From Prosapia bicincta (taxonomy: Eukaryota > Arthropoda > Insecta > Hemiptera > Cercopidae): 64,000 nucleotides of DNA. A program made the position numbers and the translations under genes. The notes beneath the pieces were generated by a model. The model was not told the DNA's origin. It saw only the letters and a list, made by a program, of their open reading frames with translations, and did not search any database. Each line of letters begins with the position of its first letter. Position 1 is the stretch's first letter. This document shows, one piece after another, positions 61,271-64,000 of the stretch. Location: contig JBAIZL010000001.1 in NCBI GenBank assembly GCA_036971475.1, forward strand, positions 152,615,544 to 152,679,543. Reading direction: 5' to 3'.

Positions 61271-61355
61271 AATACTCAACTAAGTGAATACGTAATTGCT
61301 TACTTGCTGACGCGTTTAAAAACATTCGTTCCTTTTACGAAGCTGACCCTCTACT
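61271..61355. mobile_element. Third copy of the GAAACGCGTC element (decayed)
   Basis: TACTCAACTAAGTGAATACG, GCTTACTTGCTGACGCG and CCTTTTACGAAGCTGACC align with 45511-45598 and 40445-40520. The complement reads TTTAAACGCGTC in place of GAAACGCGTC, so the core base G has been lost. Confidence 0.5.
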
Positions 61356-61602
61356 GGCGGCATCGGTGAGGTGTAAAGGCTCTAACGGGACTGGATTTAT
61401 GACTGTGGAATGGGGTGGGTTGTTTTGGGGTGGTAGAGCCAACTCTAATATTGATTTGTAGGTTTTCCTTAAAGACAAAACAAAACAAAACAAAAAACTT
61501 ACATGGAAGGTTCAGAATTTCAATTACTTTTTCAAATTTAAACAATACTTACGACATTCCCAATAAGGTAAATGTTTGTTTACAGGTACTAATAACTATC
61601 AG

Positions 61603-62278
61603 GTAATTAACCACATAGTAATGAACCTTAGGTCAAAATGAACCACTTAGTAATGAACCTTAGGTCAAAATGAACCACATAGTAATGAACCTTAGGTCAA
61701 ATTGAACCACGTAGTAATGAACTTTAGGTCAAAATGAACCACGTAGTAATGAACCTTAGGTCAAATTGAACCACGTAGTAATGAAACTTAGGTCAAATTG
61801 AACCACGTAGTAATGAACTTTAGGCCAAATTGAACCACGTAGTAATGAACTTTAGGCCAAATTGAACCACGTAGTAATGAACCTTAGGCCAAATTGAACC
61901 ACGTAGTAATGAACTTTAGGTCAAATTGAACCACGTAGTAATGAACTTTAGGTCAAAATGAACCACGTAGTAATGAACCTTAGGTCAAATTGAACCACGT
62001 AGTAATGAAACTTAGGTCAAATTGAACCACGTAGTAATGAACTTTAGGCCAAATTGAACCACGTAGTAATGAAACTTAGGTCAAATTGAACCACGTAGTA
62101 ATGAAACTTAGGTCAAATTGAACCACGTAGTAATGAACTTTAGGCCAAATTGAACCACGTAGTAATGAACCTTAGGCCAAATTGAACCACGTAGTAATGA
62201 ACCTTAGGTCAAAATTAACCATGTAGCAATGAACCTTTTGTCAAATTGAACCACGTAGTAATGCACCTTAGGTCAAAT
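61603..62278. repeat. 32-bp minisatellite, 21 copies, most with an AGGTCA half-site
   Basis: Units with core GAACCACGTAGTAATGAAC and (C/T)TTAGGTCAAA. Fourteen of 21 contain AGGTCA, the nuclear-receptor half-site. Six have AGGCCA, and one (near 62229) has lost it. No coding content. Confidence 0.96.
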
Positions 62279-62671
62279 AATCAGTAGAGTAGGGAATTTA
62301 TTGAAGTGCTCACAACCTCTGAAAACAGTAACTTTTCCAAGTTTGCAAATTTTGTACACGTAATTTCGTTCCCTTTCAAAGCGATAAATATTCAGCCACT
62401 TTCCTTTAACGACGAGTAAACGTCAAATTATCAGCTTTAAAGTAGTTAAGAAGAACAAAATAAGACAGAAAAAAGAGAAAACCCGAAAATAAAAGGCTTG
62501 GGAAAAAGGTAAGATTTAGCCAGTACATTAGTTTGCATTAACCAGCAATTACAATTAGTTTATGAGGAATTAATTCCGATTTGTGGCGAGAAATGGGTTA
62601 GTGTAATAAATAGCTTAGACCGCACCCTTGGAATGTGATCATAACTAATTAAAATTACCCGCCTCTAAATC
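62279..62671. other. Unique sequence, no gene seen
   Basis: AT-rich with several AATTA-type sites (for example AGGAATTAATTCC near 62563). No gene recognised. Confidence 0.45.
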
Positions 62672-64000
62672 TCAATGGTTTGGAATGATTTTTTGAAAAT
62701 ATTAACCAATCTCTTTGTTCTTACCCATGTTTGGAATGAAGACTACCTGGAAATATTAACCAATTTCTTTGTTCTTACCCATGTTTGGAATGAAGACTAC
62801 CTGGAAATATTAACCAATCTCTTTGTTCTTACCCATGTTTGGAATGAAGACTACCTGGAAATATTAACCAATCTCTTTGTTCTTAACCATGTTTGGAATG
62901 AAGACTACCTGGAAATATTAACCAATCTCTTTGTTCTTACCCATGTTTGGAATGAAGACTACCTGGAAATATTAACCAATCTCTTTGTTCTTACCCATGT
63001 TTGGAATGAAGACTACCTGGAAATATTAACCAATCTCTTTGTTCTTACCCATGTTTGGAATGAAGACTACCTGGAAATATTAACCAATCTCTTTGTTCTT
63101 AACCATGTTTGGAATGAAGACTACCTGGAAATATTAACCAATCTCTTTGTTCTTACCCATGTTTGAAATGAAGAGTACCTGGAAATATTAACCAATCTCT
63201 TTGTTCTTACCCATGTTTGGAATGAAGACTACCTGGAAATATTAACCAATCTCTTTGTTCTTACCCATGTTTGGAATGAAGACTACCTGGAAATATTAAC
63301 CAATCTCTTTGTTCTTACCCATGTTTGGAATGAAGACTACCTGGAAATATTAACCAATCTCTTTGTTCTTAACCATGTTTGGAATGAAGACTACCTGGAA
63401 ATATCAACCAATCTCTTTGTTCTTACCCATGTTTGAAATGAAGAGTACCTGGAAATATTAACCAATCTCTTTGTTCTTACCCATGTTTGGAATGAAGACT
63501 ACCTGGAAATATTAACCAATCTCTTTGTTCTTACCCATGTTTGGAATGAAGACTACCTGGAAATATCAACCAATCTCTTTGTTCTTACCCATGTTTGAAA
63601 TGAAGAGTACCTGGAAATATTAACCAATCTCTTTGTTCTTACCCATGTTTGGAATGAAGACTACCTGGAAATATTAACCAATCTCTTTGTTCTTACCCAT
63701 GTTTGGAATGAAGACTACCTGGAAATATTAACCAATCTCTTTGTTCTTAACCATGTTTGGAATGAAGACTACCTGGAAATATCAACCAATCTCTTTGTTC
63801 TTACCCATGTTTGAAATGAAGAGTACCTGGAAATATTAACCAATCTCTTTGTTCTTACCCATGTTTGGAATGAAGACTACCTGGAAATATTAACCAATCT
63901 CTTTGTTCTTACCCATGTTTGGAATGAAGACTACCTGGAAATATTAACCAATCTCTTTGTTCTTACCCATGTTTGAAATGAAGAGTACCTGGAAATATTA
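62672..64000. repeat. 54-bp minisatellite, at least 24 copies, cut by the window edge
   Basis: Units with core TGGAATGAAGACTACCTGG and TTAACCAATCTCTTTG. The plus strand reads as an 18-residue repeat (NEDYLEILTNLFVLTHVW) for nine units from 62675. Variant units with TTTGAAATGAAGAGT then introduce a stop at about 63164, 63434, 63596, 63812 and 63974, that is, every 3 to 5 units. The array continues beyond 64000. Confidence 0.97.

Larger units (their letters stand above)
57168..61602. other. AT-rich unique sequence with scattered small elements
   Basis: No supported gene. Contains the hammerhead-like pair near 58771, the hairpin at 59041, the POU octamer at 60736 and the element copy at 61271. 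A GC-richer patch at 60580-60760 could be regulatory. Confidence 0.5.

Noticed and set aside
61603..62278. Telomere-like TTAGG in every unit
   Set aside because: TTAGG occurs only once per 32-bp unit and is never in tandem. The same holds for the single TTAGG per unit at 27555-29530, and for the lone TTAGGG at 18763.
62675..63166. 163-codon plus-strand frame of 18-residue repeats
   Set aside because: Starts in the first, degenerate repeat unit and ends in a variant unit. No unique coding sequence is attached.

Overview
This window looks like nuclear DNA of an invertebrate, most likely an arthropod and probably an insect. It is AT-rich and gene-poor. It carries remnants of a Penelope-like element (PLE) and of a non-LTR retrotransposon with an RNase H domain, a pair of MITE-like elements, and very many minisatellites. 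No bacterial-style gene density, operon, rRNA, tRNA or CRISPR array was seen. The species cannot be named from the sequence alone.

The dominant content is tandem repeats. About 17 arrays of 100 bp or more (unit sizes 25 to 97 bp, plus TA, GATA/GA and CA microsatellites) together cover roughly a quarter or more of the window. The largest is a 61-bp repeat at 52340-57167 (about 79 copies). Others are a 48-bp hairpin-forming repeat at 19736-21889 (about 45 copies), a 62/68-bp composite repeat at 27555-29530, a 54-bp repeat that runs off the right edge (62672-64000), and arrays of 56, 50, 45, about 59, 97, 58, 51, 36 and 32 bp. Most long open frames in the window are by-products of these arrays.

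Protein-coding evidence is thin. Two short, relatively GC-rich minus-strand segments (8156-8296 and about 7805-7895) behave like consecutive exons of one unidentified gene: open frame, splice-like borders and matching phase. The other recognisable coding sequences are dead transposon pieces: a minus-strand PLE GIY-YIG endonuclease remnant (16622-17189) and a plus-strand RNase H plus zinc-knuckle tail of an I/R1/LOA-type non-LTR element (31850-32828).

The most interesting pattern is a set of dispersed hammerhead-ribozyme-shaped motifs. One sits 12 bp after the stop codon of the PLE remnant (16573-16609, minus). Others lie at 13493-13698 (a head-to-head pair), 15977-16206, 39846-39890, 51470-51512, 58771-58847 and 59041-59148. 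Most have CTGANGA, one extra base, a stem II hairpin, GAAA, a tiny stem III and a matching stem I. PLEs are known to carry hammerhead motifs in their terminal repeats, so these are best read as solo or paired PLE-type termini. The recurrent extra base before stem II is unusual.

Unique sequence between the arrays is mostly featureless AT-rich DNA, with several CpG-richer or motif-rich islands (about 2650-2790, 14545-14775, 33300-33530, 37085-37380, 48590-48770, 49795-50100, 60580-60760). These could be promoters or conserved regulatory elements. The clearest single site is a perfect RFX-type X-box at 37176-37189.
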